Shown: positions 49,899 to 60,262, counted from the first letter of the stretch. The stretch is 64,000 bases of DNA from Phlebiopsis flavidoalba (GCA_035772785.1 JAOCPU010000011.1:616883-680882); one strand, 5' to 3'. Program-made: numbers and translations. The notes: generated from the letters alone by a model not told the origin.

Positions 49899-52164
49899 AT
49901 GGGCAACTCCACCTCCAACGCCGCCAGCCCATCCTCTGCCCACAGCCCCCAGCCCCCCTCCTCCGCCCCGCTTCGACTCGCCCTCAAGGCGCACCCAGTC
50001 TCCCGTCCGGCAGAGGCGGCAGCCCCCGCCCCGTCCGCCAGCCGCGTCCACAAATCCCTCCGCAACAAGAAGAAATCCCTCGAGCTGCCCGACCTGGCGT
50101 CCCCTCGCCCTCACCCCTGCCTCCACGTCGCCCGGCCAGTCGCCCCATGCCCGCCTACCGCAGACCGCGGGCCTCCTCGCCCATCCCCATCCCCATCTCG
50201 CCGCAGAACAACCAGCAGAACACCTTCCGCGTCCAGAACAACTTTGCCTCCGCCGCCCAGATTAGCCCTCTCGCAGCAGAACGGCCGCTCCTCGCGCTAC
50301 CGCTCCTACCTCAGCAGCGCGTACCCCTCGACACACTCGTTCACATCGCGCGATCAAGGACCAGGGTCGCCGCCGCGCCCGGAGCCCCCCAAGCACGAGT
50401 TCGTCCAGGAGGTCGTCCACAGCACGCTCCCCCGTCGCGCTGCCCCAGGACCCGAGGGCGACGTGCACAGGCCCGAGCAGATCACGGTCCACGATCAAGT
50501 GGAGGGGCGGCGGCACAGTCTGCCATTCTTGCGCGTGCGGGAGATGACTATTGGAAGGGCCGCCACCCATGGAATACGAGTGCGTGTCTCGCTCATTGTC
50601 CCTGCTGCTCTTTCTGCTCTCGCGCGCACACGTCTTTCAAAGGCTGCTGTCATTGTCGGGGGCAGTATGCCACTCCGCTGTGTCAGACACACTGCCTGTC
50701 CAGGTTCTTGGCTGCTCTGACTCGACGCGGCTCGTGGCCACACTCGTGCTCATTGATGGCACCCTATCGAGAGAAGCACTCGCTGTCTCTCGAGACTGCA
50801 TCCGCATCCTCCATTTGGCTCCCGTCGTCCTTGTGCGCGGACAGATTCCCTCAGTGGCCCTCCCACCGTGACAGGCGAGCGACTGCCTGCAGCGGGTGTA
50901 TAGGGTCTGGGCATTGCAGCTCTCACACTGGCTTCTGACCTTGACTTTGGGCTGCCGCATGTCCTGTATCGATCTTCCCCATGTGACTTGCAGAGACGGC
51001 CATTGGCTGGACTCAACGGACGAACGGGGCTGTCGATCAACAGGGCCATAACGTGGGCGAGTCTATCTGCTCAGGGCGTGTTTCGCGTCGTAGCGTGTCC
51101 TCCTTTTTTCATTCCTTTTGGCCAGTCGTTCCATACGCTCCATTTTTCGAAGTCTCGTGCTAGGACTCGTGCTGACCAAGCTTCTCTCGTTAGCCCGGAA
51201 ACTAGAATATGGAAGACCCAGATACATGTACTGCCCGGGACACACCACTTCAAGTTCATCATAGACGACCAGTGGCGCATCGCAGAAGAGTACCCGACTG
51301 CAGTGGACGACATTGACGGCTCGCTCGCCAACTATGTCAACGCGACGTCGCAATCGAGCATCTCCCCCTCGTCCTCCCTCGCCCCAGCCGACCCCGCACC
51401 CGGCCCCCAAATCACGCAGTTCGCCTCGTTCTGGAGCGACGCGTCGAGCAGCACGCGGGACGCCGAGGGCGGCAAGGCCGAGCTGCAGTGGACGACGGTC
51501 ATACCCGAGGAGCTGATCAAGGCCGCGCGCGAGGAGGAGGAGTACCTCGCGTCCGCGGACTCGCCGACGAGCGCAAGCAGCGTCCCCGCGCCGAACGTCC
51601 CGCCCGCGCCCGCGCTCCCGCGGCACCTCGACAAGCTCATCCTCAACGTCCGCCCGCAGGTCGCCGGCGCGCCCGGCTCGCCCAGCGAGCGCGACCGCTC
51701 GCCGCCGCCGCGAGGACCGCGACCGCACCACGCGCCGCCGCGAGCGCGAGGGCCGTGCGAGTCGCGCGCATGGCCCGAGCACGCTCGGCATGACGAACAG
51801 CGCGGACGAGGGCGCGCCGTTGCCCGTTGTCACGGCGTCGGGCACCGAGCTTGGGGTGCCGCCTGCGGGAGGAGACGGGTGAGTTACCTGCGCTGGGACA
51901 CGCGCCGTCGAAGCGGATACCGAACTCGGCGAAGCTGGCGGATGTGCCGGGGCTGGCGGACGACGGGAGTGTGTTGCCCGTTCCGAGCCATGTTGTGCTG
52001 CACCATCTGAGCACGAGTGCGATAAGGAGCGGGGTGCTTGCTGTGGCTAACACGACGCGCTACAGGAAGAAGGTGCGGTCTCGTTTACCTGACTACATGC
52101 GCATGTTTCTAATTTAATTCTTTTCGTTCAGTATATCACTACGATATACTACAAGCCTACATGA
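49899..52164 (+). CDS. AMPK/SNF1 kinase beta subunit
   Basis: Scaffold of the SNF1/AMPK complex linking catalytic alpha and regulatory gamma subunits. MGNSTSNAASPSSAHS (49899) gives Gly-2 and Ser-6, a consensus N-myristoylation site. SRVHKSLRNKKKSLELPDLA (50040-50098) follows, then a Pro-rich linker. The carbohydrate-binding module (CBM48) is spread over two exons: IKWRGGG-like text, ILARAGDDYWKGRHP (50530-50565), intron(s), then ETRIWKTQIHVLPGTHHFKF and IIDDQWRIAEEYPTAVDD (51205-51320) with NYVN. An alanine/proline-rich linker has VIPEELIKAAREEEEYLASA. The ASC domain ends the protein: SKRIPNSAKLADVPGLADDG, SHVVLHHLSTSAIRSGVLAV, TRYRKK, intron, YITTIYYKPT with stop at 52164. One extra G at about 51879 breaks the frame before the ASC part. 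Confidence 0.9.
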
Positions 52165-52755
52165 TGACACACCCAGCTCTCAGCTCGCACTGGCTCTTCG
52201 CGCCAGCTGAGGCCCGTCATCGTCCCGTTCCCGACCCACGTTCTCTCTCATTCAGACGACCCCCGCACGACCCCGCATACCCCCAGACCCCATCCTCCAC
52301 GACACACGGAATGCAAAAATGGCGCCGCTCCGCATACAATCCCGCCACGAAAAACCTAACACTGTATCCTATACGTCCGTCGCGGCCGCACCCACGGCTG
52401 CACGGGCACGACACCATCTGTATCCATGATCTGATCCCCGCCGCCGCCACCGCCCGTCCGCCTGCGCGTCCTCTCTCTCCTTAGGCATACATCTCGATCT
52501 GCGTTCCCAAGTTCACTTGCTTGCCTAAGCTGCTTAGATACCGAGAGAGCATAGACGAACGGAGGGATTGGATGCGCGGACCGGCTGCTTCGTCGCTATC
52601 ATCTAGATGCTGCTCTCTGTTTTTATCGCATGTTGCTCTCTCTGTTCCATAATGGCCCTCGTTCGGTGTATGTCTCTGGATAGAAACGAAGCTCTCGCTC
52701 TGCTGCCGCGCACTTGTCGCCGTGTGAAAAGCTTGTTTTGAGAGGTCGCTAAACT
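51838..52755 (+). repeat. Segmental duplication, copy A
   Basis: Covers the ASC-domain exon(s), last intron, last exon and about 0.6 kb of 3' flank of the AMPK beta gene. Matches 54783-55632 in the same order and orientation with scattered substitutions and small indels. The exon parts are nearly identical (for example 51944-52072 against 54868-54996), the intron and flank less so. Confidence 0.85.
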
Positions 52756-52887
52756 ACATATGTACATGCAGGCGGTGGGTTTGAATGTGGCTCATCGCGA
52801 AAGGCAGCTGAGATAGATCTTAACATGACGCGTGTGTACCAAGAAAACCGCGACGATCTGAGTCAGTCAGGGAGCGGTAGCAGAACC
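52165..52887. other. 3' flank of AMPK beta (inside duplicated block)
   Basis: No gene. Contains short oligopyrimidine stretches and sequence shared with 55094-55680. The ZZ gene's 3' end lies just beyond it. Confidence 0.5.
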
Positions 52888-54010
52888 TTAACAGTACGGC
52901 GATGCGTCGTAGGCCTCAGAGGAGAGCGGGAGGCCCGCCCGCCGGCGCGCGGCGTCCAACTCGCGCCGCCCCGCAGCACCCGGCTCGGGCACGTGGAACA
53001 GCGAGTGTGGAACGCCGGACGTCGCGCCTGGATGGGGAGCTTCCACACATGTGGGGGCAGATGTTTGAAGTCGTCGCACACGATGCACTTGAAGTGTACA
53101 CCGACGAGCGTCACGCCGCAGGGCGCCGCAAGCAGGCTCGGCGCCCTCGAGCTGGCTGCGCGCGGCGAGGAACGCGTCCAACGCACCGGGGACCTCGATT
53201 GGGAAAAAAAAGCGGGGTGCGCGAGCCCGTGCCGCGTGAGCACGGACGGGCGCACGCCACATCGCCCGCAGAGGTTGTAGTCTGCGCAGCGCAGGCATTT
53301 CCAGCGCACGCCATGCAGCGGGAGGCCGCAGCCCTCGCAGGTCACGCCGGGGTGCGCTGGCCCGAGGTGCGCGGCGCGCACGGCGGCGAGGGTGTGTGGT
53401 GTCGCGGGGGTGCGTGTCGCGAAAAAGATGTGGCTTACGTCGTGTGCGCGCCGGGTGCGCTCGTCTCTGAAGCAGGCGCTGCAGAAGTCGTAGTTTGGAC
53501 AGTCGAGGCAGTTATGGCGTACACCGCGGATGGGGTTTCTCGCAGCCATCGCAGTTGATGCCGGGGTGTAGCACGTCGGGATCGATAGTGCGGTGCGACG
53601 GGAGCGACTGAAGGTCGCTCGGTGTGCGCACTGGGAAGAACGTGTGGTTGGAATCGTGGGTCCGGCGGATTAAAGGACACGATAGGCAATCAGAGCAAAA
53701 GTCGAAGTTGGTGCAGGAGAGACATTTGTGTCGGACTCCGCGTAGAGGACTTTGTTCACATCCATCACAGGCAACGCCCTTATGCGACATTGGTATACCA
53801 GGGGCCGGAAAGTTTGCCAGCCGGGAGGCGTGTTGTGACATTCCTAACACTCAGTGATATTAGTGGCTTCGCTCCATGACACAACCTGAGTCCGCGTAGG
53901 CTGTAGATAACCCACCTAAGGAGCAACCGATACAGTTGTATCACTTCTTTGGAGAGGGGCGTGGGGACGACTCTAACGAGCAACCTGGTCCCAGGCTCGT
54001 TCCCAGACAT
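52888..54010 (-). CDS. Multi-ZZ zinc-finger protein
   Basis: Contains at least three, probably four, ZZ-type zinc fingers, modules that bind N-degrons, histone tails or other partners. The best start is 54010 (MSGNEPGTRLLVRVVPTPLS); an intron then leads to the first finger GVACDGCEQSPLRGVRHKCL with NFDFCSDCLS and THDSNHTFFPV (53600-53780). The second reads GINCDGCEK then RGVRHNCLDCPNYDFCSACF with THDVSH-like AHDVSHIFF (53410-53570). The third is GVTCEGCGLPLHGVRWKCLR with DYNLCGRC (53250-53350). The fourth is degraded: GVTLVGVHFKCIVCDDF (about 53070). The C-terminus HSLFHVPEPGAAGRRELDAA then AGLPLSSEAYDASPYC stops at 52888. A PB1 domain, common with ZZ fingers, was not seen. Frames shift between fingers. 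Confidence 0.75.
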
Positions 54011-54782
54011 TGTGCCCTCTAGTGATCGAATAAGAACTGAGACCTGTCAAGTAATCGGAGGTTGAACTTCTAATTCAGATAGCTTCAAGCTCCGATGATT
54101 ACTGCTAACTCTGTGCTTACCCAGCAAGTGCTCCGCTCTTAAAGTTTGAGGGCTGCGTAAGCGCGCGTTTTATCTGACTTACCCACGCTATTTTGTCGTT
54201 TCTTTCGCATCTTTCACTGGGTTCCTCGGTCTAGACGAAAGTCTTGGGATGTCCGCTCAAACAATTCCGAACATCTCAAGGAAGCGTTTTGCTTGCTGTA
54301 TACATGTGAAGAGAGCCTGCTTGTTGGTGAGTGCATGATGGACTAGGACAACTGCAAAGTCGCCTCCGAAGCTCTGAATCACACATATCATCTAATACAC
54401 CTAGGTCTGCCTGTAGAGACCTAATGAAGTGATCAAAGTGGTGTCGCTTCAGCATGACTCTTCTCCGTCGACTGTGCCTCCTAAGCAACAAATGGCTACA
54501 AGAGCTGAATGCATCGTCACATTGCGAACGTACTTGCTGGCCCTCGATGCGAGGCAATTTCTGTTCTCTCTTCGTTTGAATGTGATTAGCAGGTGCGACG
54601 CGGGAGCAAAACGAATCGGCACCACTCAAACCATTACTCCAGACGCGGTAAATGAAGCTTTGAAGGATAATAACAGTTGTTGGTCCATCTTCTCTCACGC
54701 ACGTCCATTGCCAGTGAGCCGGACTCAGGCGTCCCAGCGGGAGGTCCTTGTAGCACAATGCAACCGGATGCATCCGGGGATA
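54011..54782. other. Intergenic before duplicated AMPK beta end
   Basis: No recognised gene. A block near 54174-54215 (CTTACCCACGCT followed by a TCG-rich stretch) resembles 57322-57356. Open frames here are antisense or shifted reads of the duplicated block. Confidence 0.45.
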
Positions 54783-55093
54783 ACGGAGAACCGAGCTTGG
54801 GGCGCCTCTGCAGGAGGAGGGCGGCGAGGTGGCCGCGCTGGGGCATACACCGAACTCGGCGAAGCTGGCGGATGTGCCGGGTCTGGCGGACGACGGGAGC
54901 GTGTTGCCCGTGCCGAGCCATGTTGTGCTGCACCATCTGAGCACGAGTGCGATAAGGAGCGGGGTGCTTGCTGTTGCGAACACGACGCGCTACAGGAAGA
55001 AGGTGGGGTTTTGCTTGCTTGACTACATGCGCCTGTTTCTGATTCGCGTTTTTCATGCAGTATATCACTACGATATACTACAAGCCTACATGA
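54783..55093 (+). pseudogene. Detached AMPK beta C-terminal (ASC) fragment
   Basis: Duplicate of the last part of the AMPK beta gene with no upstream CBM or N-terminus. In one continuous frame it reads TELGAPLQEEGGEVAALGHT, then PNSAKLADVPGLADDGSVLP and SHVVLHHLSTSAIRSGVLAV, TRYRKK. The intron donor/acceptor positions match copy A, and YITTIYYKPT follows with stop at 55091-55093. The frame is intact here, unlike copy A, and a 5' start is not apparent: sequence above 54783 is unrelated to AMPK beta. It lacks the six-to-seven residue APSKRI piece seen in copy A. Most likely a non-functional partial duplicate, but an expressed short ASC-only protein cannot be excluded. Confidence 0.75.
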
Positions 55094-55632
55094 TGACGCA
55101 GCCAGGCTTCAGCTCGTCATCGTCCCGTTCACGACCCACGTTCTCTCTCACTCAAACGACCGTCGCACGACCCCCGCATACCCCCAGACCCCATCCTCCA
55201 CGACACACGGAATGCAAAAACGGCGCTTACATCCCGCCACGAAAAAAACCCCAACACTGTATCCTATACTGTCCGCCCATACAAACCCTGCCCGCCGTCT
55301 CCACGGGCTCGACACCATCTGTATCCATGATCTGATCCCCGCCACCGCCATCCGCCTGCGCGTCTCTCTCTTTCCTTAGGCATCTCGATCTGCGCTCCCC
55401 ACTTGCCTAAGCTGCTTAGATACCGAGAGAGCGTGGACGAACGGAGGGGTGCGCGGATCGGCTGCTTCGTCGACCTATCATCTAGATGCCGCCCTCTGTT
55501 TTTATCGCCTGTTGCTCTCTGCTCCATGGAATGGCCCTCGTTCGGTGTATGTCTCTGGATAGAACGAAGCTCTCCCTCGCTCTGCTGACCCGCGCACTTG
55601 TCGCCGTGTGAAAAAGCTTGTTTGAGAGGTCG
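54783..55632 (+). repeat. Segmental duplication, copy B
   Basis: Second copy of the 51838-52755 block, including the 3' flank down to the shared GTGAAAAAGCTTGTTTGAGA-like end at about 55605-55632. It is slightly shorter through small deletions. Confidence 0.85.
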
Positions 55633-56198
55633 CTAGGCGGGATATGGGCTGGTGTGTAAGCTGCGCGGTGAGATGGATCTGCGGTATGACGTCGGTGGGT
55701 TAATTCGGTGCGAGGATCCATTCTTAAGGTGGGAGTACCGGGTTCGTGGGCGGCGGCGTGGCGTCCGCCTCGGCGGGCAGCGCGACGCCCCCGGGCCGCC
55801 GGCGCGCAGTGTCGGGTTGGCGGCATTTGACAATGAATTGCTTTCATTGCTGAACGTTGTACTATCACCAGACAAGATGGCATCTATGCCTTTAATTGCT
55901 CGTTGCCGTGTTGTTTTGCGGTGCCTGCGTGCGAGCGCAGAAGTAATTTACTAACACAACATGCCTTCTCCCAGCCGGTCACCGTCCCTGCAGCACGTAC
56001 TCACTTTGCACATCAAGTAGTCGGATGTCAAGTTTGATTTCCCGGCGCCATCAGCGCGCGAGTTTGCATATCCTGCAAATCATGATTTGGATGGCTGAAC
56101 AGCACGCCGTGATATGACTGAAGATGAAGAAGGATTACAATTGGTACCAGGTTGGAGCAGACATTTTTATACGAGTGTAAACAATGCTAACTCGGAGC
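55633..56198. other. Upstream region of secreted-peptide gene 1
   Basis: No gene recognised. Parts of 55840-56040 resemble 57430-57640 (both with GACAAGATG followed by CATCTA and CTTT, and later CACGTACTCACTTTGCACATC-like text), showing that the duplicated unit includes the promoter. Confidence 0.5.
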
Positions 56199-56206
56199 AT
56201 ATATAG
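56199..56206 (+). promoter_or_regulatory. TATA box of secreted-peptide gene 1
   Basis: ATATATAG about 85 bp upstream of the start codon, inside a block nearly identical to the one before gene 2 (TATATAGTCTG, CCTCAGTAGGG and CCCCAGAGCCGGCTCTC). Conservation between copies and position support a core promoter. Confidence 0.6.
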
Positions 56207-56288
56207 TCTGCACCTCAGTAGGGAGCACGCTCCCCAGAGCCGGCTCTCACCCCTTCTTCACCCCTTCTTCACCCACCCTTCTCCGACT

Positions 56289-56670
56289 ATGCACGCTATG
56301 CTCTTCGCATTCATGATTGTTCCCCCTCTACGCTATCATGAGCAGTGCTCGCCCGTTGTTCCATTATCCGGGCCTTGAGTCCGCGAGCGGCTTGCGTCTG
56401 GGCATGGACAAACGTGGCTCGTGGGTCGTTCAAAGGGTTTTCGTGCCATTATATACTCACAACATTCTACATTTGCGCAGATAGCAAGCCCGCGACATAA
56501 TCGAGTCGGTGTTTGGCGCGACCAGCACCTCCAGCCCGACCAGCATTCCCAACCTGACCGACACTCCCAGCCAGACCATGGCCAACATTCCCGGCCCGAC
56601 CAACATTCCCAGCCCGATCACTCCCATCCCGACCATCGCCAATCTTCCGCAGACGTTTACCCCAATGTAA
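56289..56670 (+). CDS. Small secreted repeat peptide 1
   Basis: Not a known family. MHAMLFAFMIV begins a hydrophobic signal peptide. With one C removed from the C5 run near 56322 it continues VPLYAIMSSARPLFHYPGLE, then GLRLGMDKRGSW. An intron of about 44 bp probably ends at 56480. The following exon is an imperfect 18-bp repeat that stays open in more than one frame: one reads DIIESVFGATSTSSPTSIPN and ends in TFTPM at 56670, another gives QPDQHSQPDRHSQPD and stays open to 56807. Which frame is used cannot be decided; the Ser/Thr/Pro frame is less biased. A KR dibasic site (MDKRGS) follows the signal region. A secreted peptide or wall protein is the likely role. Confidence 0.45.
56525..56645 (+). 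repeat. Imperfect 18-bp tandem repeat in secreted-peptide gene 1
   Basis: About six units related to AGCCCGACCAGCATTCCC, with one longer unit. It encodes a repeated hexapeptide in each frame (for example SPTSIP or QPDQHS). Confidence 0.7.
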
Positions 56671-56807
56671 GCTCACCCTCATTGATAACACGGCATCACA
56701 CAGGACTGAACATCCTGTGCGCAAGTGTGGGGGATCCCACTTCTCTAGCGTTTGCTTTTGCTGGCGCTCCGGAGGAGACGGCCATTTTTGGTTTGCGGCC
56801 TAGGTAG

Positions 56808-57836
56808 AGTCTGTACTATTATCGACGAAGTGGCAAGACTGACCACTCTCGACGTAGCTCGGGTCGGTTCTAGAGTCTTGGGTCCTCCGACGGTATGATC
56901 TGCAAGAATAGCACCCAGTTCAGACGGGTTGATGAGTCCTGAGCTATGATCTCGCCAACTGTACTCTTATTGAGTTCAAGGCAATTGAACGAGAAACGCA
57001 TCCTTGCGTGACGGCGGAAAAAATAAACATCTTCAACACCTTCAGGGTACGTCGTGACATAGTAGAGGGATGCCTCAAACGCGTGCAGCAATGCTTCCTC
57101 GAGGGAAACGTGCTGAATATGTATGCACGGGCGAAATGGAGCCGCGCTGCTCGTTTGCGATTACGAAGTGAGCCAAACCTATATCTAAAATGTATGGACA
57201 AAAAAGCTGCGATAATAATTCACGCAGCAGCAACTAGGACAGGGCTGTGAATGAATGACTGAGGTGTCAAGCTTCAAGCTTCAAGCGCGCCGTCCTGTCC
57301 TGTCTTTTCGGCGTCCATCGGACTTACCCACGCTGTTCTCTCGCATCGCTGACACCTTTCAAGTTCGAAATCGTAGGCTTCAAAGTCTGAAGATCTGAAG
57401 GGTCATGCACGCTCAACCTTGATCATCATGAGTTCAAATTTTTATTGTCGAACTGTCACTAGGACAAGATGTCATCTACCCTTTCAGTTGTTTCGTTGTT
57501 GTGATCTATGATGTCGAGTGCGAGCCTGGTGTGGCGTTGACGTTGTACTTTTAGCACCCGACCCTCTGAGTCTGCGGACGCTTGCTTGCTTGCAGCTTCC
57601 AACTCTGCACGTCAAGCAGCAAAATGCTAATCTTAGTTTTTTTTGGCTAACTCAATGTTCCAAGGTGCGAATCGGACATATCTTGACTTTTTTAGCTCAC
57701 GGTCCGGACAGTTCAGTCATGATATCGATTCAATCGGAGATGAACAAGTGTTTTCGATGAATGAGTATAGCCTTGGTACCTGATCAGAGCAGACGTCTGG
57801 ACTCTGTATGCGAGAATCAATTGATGAATTGAGAGC
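56808..57836. other. Between the two secreted-peptide units
   Basis: No recognised gene. Open frames around 56870-57250 are on both strands without motifs. 57322-57356 resembles 54174-54215, and 57430-57640 resembles 55840-56040, so this is duplicated upstream sequence. Confidence 0.45.
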
Positions 57837-57844
57837 ATATATAG
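57837..57844 (+). promoter_or_regulatory. TATA box of secreted-peptide gene 2
   Basis: CATATATAG about 75 bp upstream of the start at 57915, in the same conserved block as copy 1. Confidence 0.6.
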
Positions 57845-57914
57845 TCTGGGCCTCAGTAGGGGACACTCCCCAGAGCCGGCTCTCTTTTATTTCTTCTCTC
57901 ACCCTTCTTCGACC

Positions 57915-58263
57915 ATGCACGCTACCCGCTTCGCATTTCTGGCCATTACCATCTACGCTACCATAAGCAGTGCCCGCCCCGTTGTTGCATAATCCCAAAG
58001 CTAGTGACTTGCATTCGGAATTGACCCCGAACTTCCATCTAGAGCGACCTCATCAACGTGAGCCGATCCCGTTGATGACACCATTGTACTACATTTTGAC
58101 ACTCTGCGCACTTAAATCAAGCCCGGACTTGATCTTCCCACATATGCTAGCCCATCTGTACAAAAAATACATACCGCGTGCATTGAGTCTAATACCGCGC
58201 AACAAGGAATGGGCGCTCGTACCAAGCCTGGGCGCTCGTACCAAACCTGGGCGCTCGATATAA
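57915..58263 (+). CDS. Small secreted peptide 2 (paralogue of 1)
   Basis: MHATRFAFLAITIYATISSA, then RP, is a clear signal peptide paralogous to gene 1. Read literally it stops after 25 residues (57992). Removing one C from the C4 run near 57977 restores the ARPLLHNP-type join seen in gene 1 (ARPLFHYP), and the frame then stays open through KASDLHSELTPNFHLERPHQ and LYYILTLCALKS to 58263. The 18-bp repeat of gene 1 is not present. A three-fold direct repeat encoding TKPG-like text (GGGCGCTCGTACCAA) lies at about 58212-58250. Function unknown; the end is uncertain. Confidence 0.4.
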
Positions 58264-58706
58264 TGACGGAGCGCCCGGCAGCCTCGGAGCTGCCCCGACC
58301 GTGAGATGTAGAGCCCGTCTCCGGCCCAAAACGCAACTTGTACGCGGTCGTCGATATCGTCGTGGGGGCTTACTTGATAAGAGGAGACCTCTTACTCGTT
58401 CTTTCATCCCAGCCAACCCCTCTAACGAGAAGTGAAAGTGCTAGAGGCCCGAAGCAGCGCAGACTACACTTTGAGGTGAATCACATCCTCTGGGCTGCAA
58501 AGGTACGCCATTGCATGAAGTAAGGGTGTGCTGTTCTCATGCTTTCGCTCAGGACCCACGCACTTCAAATGAAACCTCGAGCAAGACGTGCTCAGCTGCC
58601 CACGCCGTACGGCCTATGAATTGGCCTGAGGAGCCAGCACGATCTTTGGTACGTCACCCTGCTCCTGATTGCTCGCGTTACGTTCTGACTTTTTTGCCCC
58701 CGCAAG
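58264..58706. other. Unassigned stretch upstream of transporter fragment
   Basis: A frame with RRLHFEVNHILWAAK (58460-58500) looks protein-like and may be an exon, but I cannot assign it. A candidate GT..AG intron lies at 58651-58706 before the transporter fragment. Confidence 0.35.
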
Positions 58707-59545
58707 TGCTCTCAACTGGTGCTTAAGTCGCTGACAAGGTTGGCCCGTCGCGGCGGTGCCTTCATTGCCACGACCGTCCTCAATCCACCGGTGTCGCCGT
58801 CTAGACCGGCTACCACCAATGGGCCACCGTCATCGTCGGCCTTGTCCCCGCCGGTCTCTGCGTCGGCCGTCTTGTCCCCACCCTCATCCTTATGTACCGG
58901 TCCGAGTGTTTGCCCAAGTGAATCCGTGGTGCCGTCATCTCTGGTTACCAGTGGATGATCTCGCGCCCATCGTTATCGAAAAAATGTAACCAAGGACTGC
59001 GATGACCACTCGGCATGGTGTATCCCCAGCAGTGTCCAGTTCATCTGGGCAACCATCCTCACTGTCGTATGCCTTTGGCTCCCCCGAGGTACCCCGCTCT
59101 CTCTACTCAATAAATGACGCGACGCTGACCTCATTTGTGCAGTCTTCCCGTTTCCCAATCAAGAAGGGCTGTAATGTCGACGCTTCCTAGCCCCCTTGCC
59201 CGCCCAATGTCTCTCCAAACCCACCGACCCTGGAGTCGAAGTTGAGCTCAATGATATCCGTGCCAACCTTCGCGAGGAGCAGGAGTTCGACAAGAGCAGC
59301 TACGGCAACTGCTTCAAGCCCAGCCATGACAACATTGCTCTCCGTACCTTCTCTGGTATCCGGTATCAACTTCATTCTCTATCGTAAGTCACGAATCCTT
59401 GAGTGTTTTTCTGCACCGCAGCTGATGAAGGATCTGCAGATGGTACTGAGTTCTTCAGCAACTCTGTCATCAAGGACTCCTTGACCCAGGTCGCAAACCA
59501 ACATCATCAACGTGTTCATTACTATCCCTGGAACGTGGGGTCTCT
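58707..59545 (+). pseudogene. Hexose/sugar transporter (MFS) fragment
   Basis: Middle part of an HXT-type sugar transporter. In order: ADKVG then RRGGAFIATTVLN (58730-58780, helix 2 loop region), ATVIVGL and LCVGRLVPTLILMYRSEC-like text (58820-58910), GYQWM (58937), CDDHSAW (about 58997), SSSGQPSS / QFIWATILTV (59040-59070), LNDIRANLREEQEF (59244-59285) with SSYGNCFKPSHDNIALRTFS, and FFSNSVIKD then NIINVFITIPGTWGLF (59450-59545). Both the N-terminal helices before the GRR loop and everything after this helix 7-8 region are missing. Frames change repeatedly. It is truncated at both ends, so I call it a remnant. The right end abuts the EEP fragment. Confidence 0.75.
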
Positions 59546-59621
59546 TTCCCCTTGCTCAATATTATCCCACACAGACTGCCGCTCGGCAATCCAGCTCGAC
59601 ACGTGCCTTTTACAATCATCC

Positions 59622-60262
59622 TCAACCCCCACGTTGTCCCCCGCCCGTCGTCCCCTCAGCCTGCCCATGCATCGCACAGGCCCACCAAGTCCGGCAGCAC
59701 GTCGTCCGCGGCCGCGACCGTGTTCATGTCCCCTGCGGCGAGCCCCGCGCGCGCACGTCGCCTGCGCCCCCGCGTCGCGTCCGCCGCTGCGCGCGGCTGG
59801 CACGGGCGCACCAGTGTGCCCTGCACCAGCGACTCGAGGTGCACGTTCACAAGGCGCACCGTGCGCTCCACCCCCTCCTCTTCCCCCGGGCCACACCTTG
59901 TTTTCATCCTCTTTGTTCCCGGAGACCCGAAGCCACACGTCGACGGAAAGCGCGTGCTGATCACGCGTACTCAAGCATGTGCGCGCGCACCACAGCGCGC
60001 AACGAGCGTGACGCACCTAGACCCGGCGCCGGCCCCGCGCGGCCAGTTCTCCGCCCGTGTCGGCGCGACGGCAAAAGTGTGCGCGCACCCACGCATGCTC
60101 GAGCACCGCAGGCAGCGCGCTCGCGTGCACCTCCTGCAGCAGCACCGCGCACGGCTCCGGCTGCTCCTTGCCGCACCCAAAGACTGTACACTTGATGTGC
60201 GTGAGCAGCGTCGTGAGTCCGCTTTTGGCGTTCGGCAGGCCCTGAACGGCACTTCAACAAAC
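59622..60262 (-). pseudogene. Endonuclease/exonuclease/phosphatase (TDP2-like) fragment
   Basis: EEP-fold enzymes cleave phosphodiesters; TDP2-like members resolve 5' tyrosyl-DNA adducts. Visible pieces: GLPNAKSGLTTLLTHIKCTV, FGCGKEQPEPCAVLLQEVHA with the metal-binding Glu (about 60130), VISTRFPSTCGF, VRLVNVHLESLVQGT with the His (about 59850), AAGDMNTVAAADDVLPDLVG with the GD-x-N motif (about 59700), then CDAWAG and a TWGL (about 59625). The N-terminal strand with the first catalytic Asn and the C-terminal SDH motif are both missing, and frames shift. The fragment ends about 75 bp from the sugar-transporter remnant, tail to tail. Family call is by motif. Confidence 0.65.
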
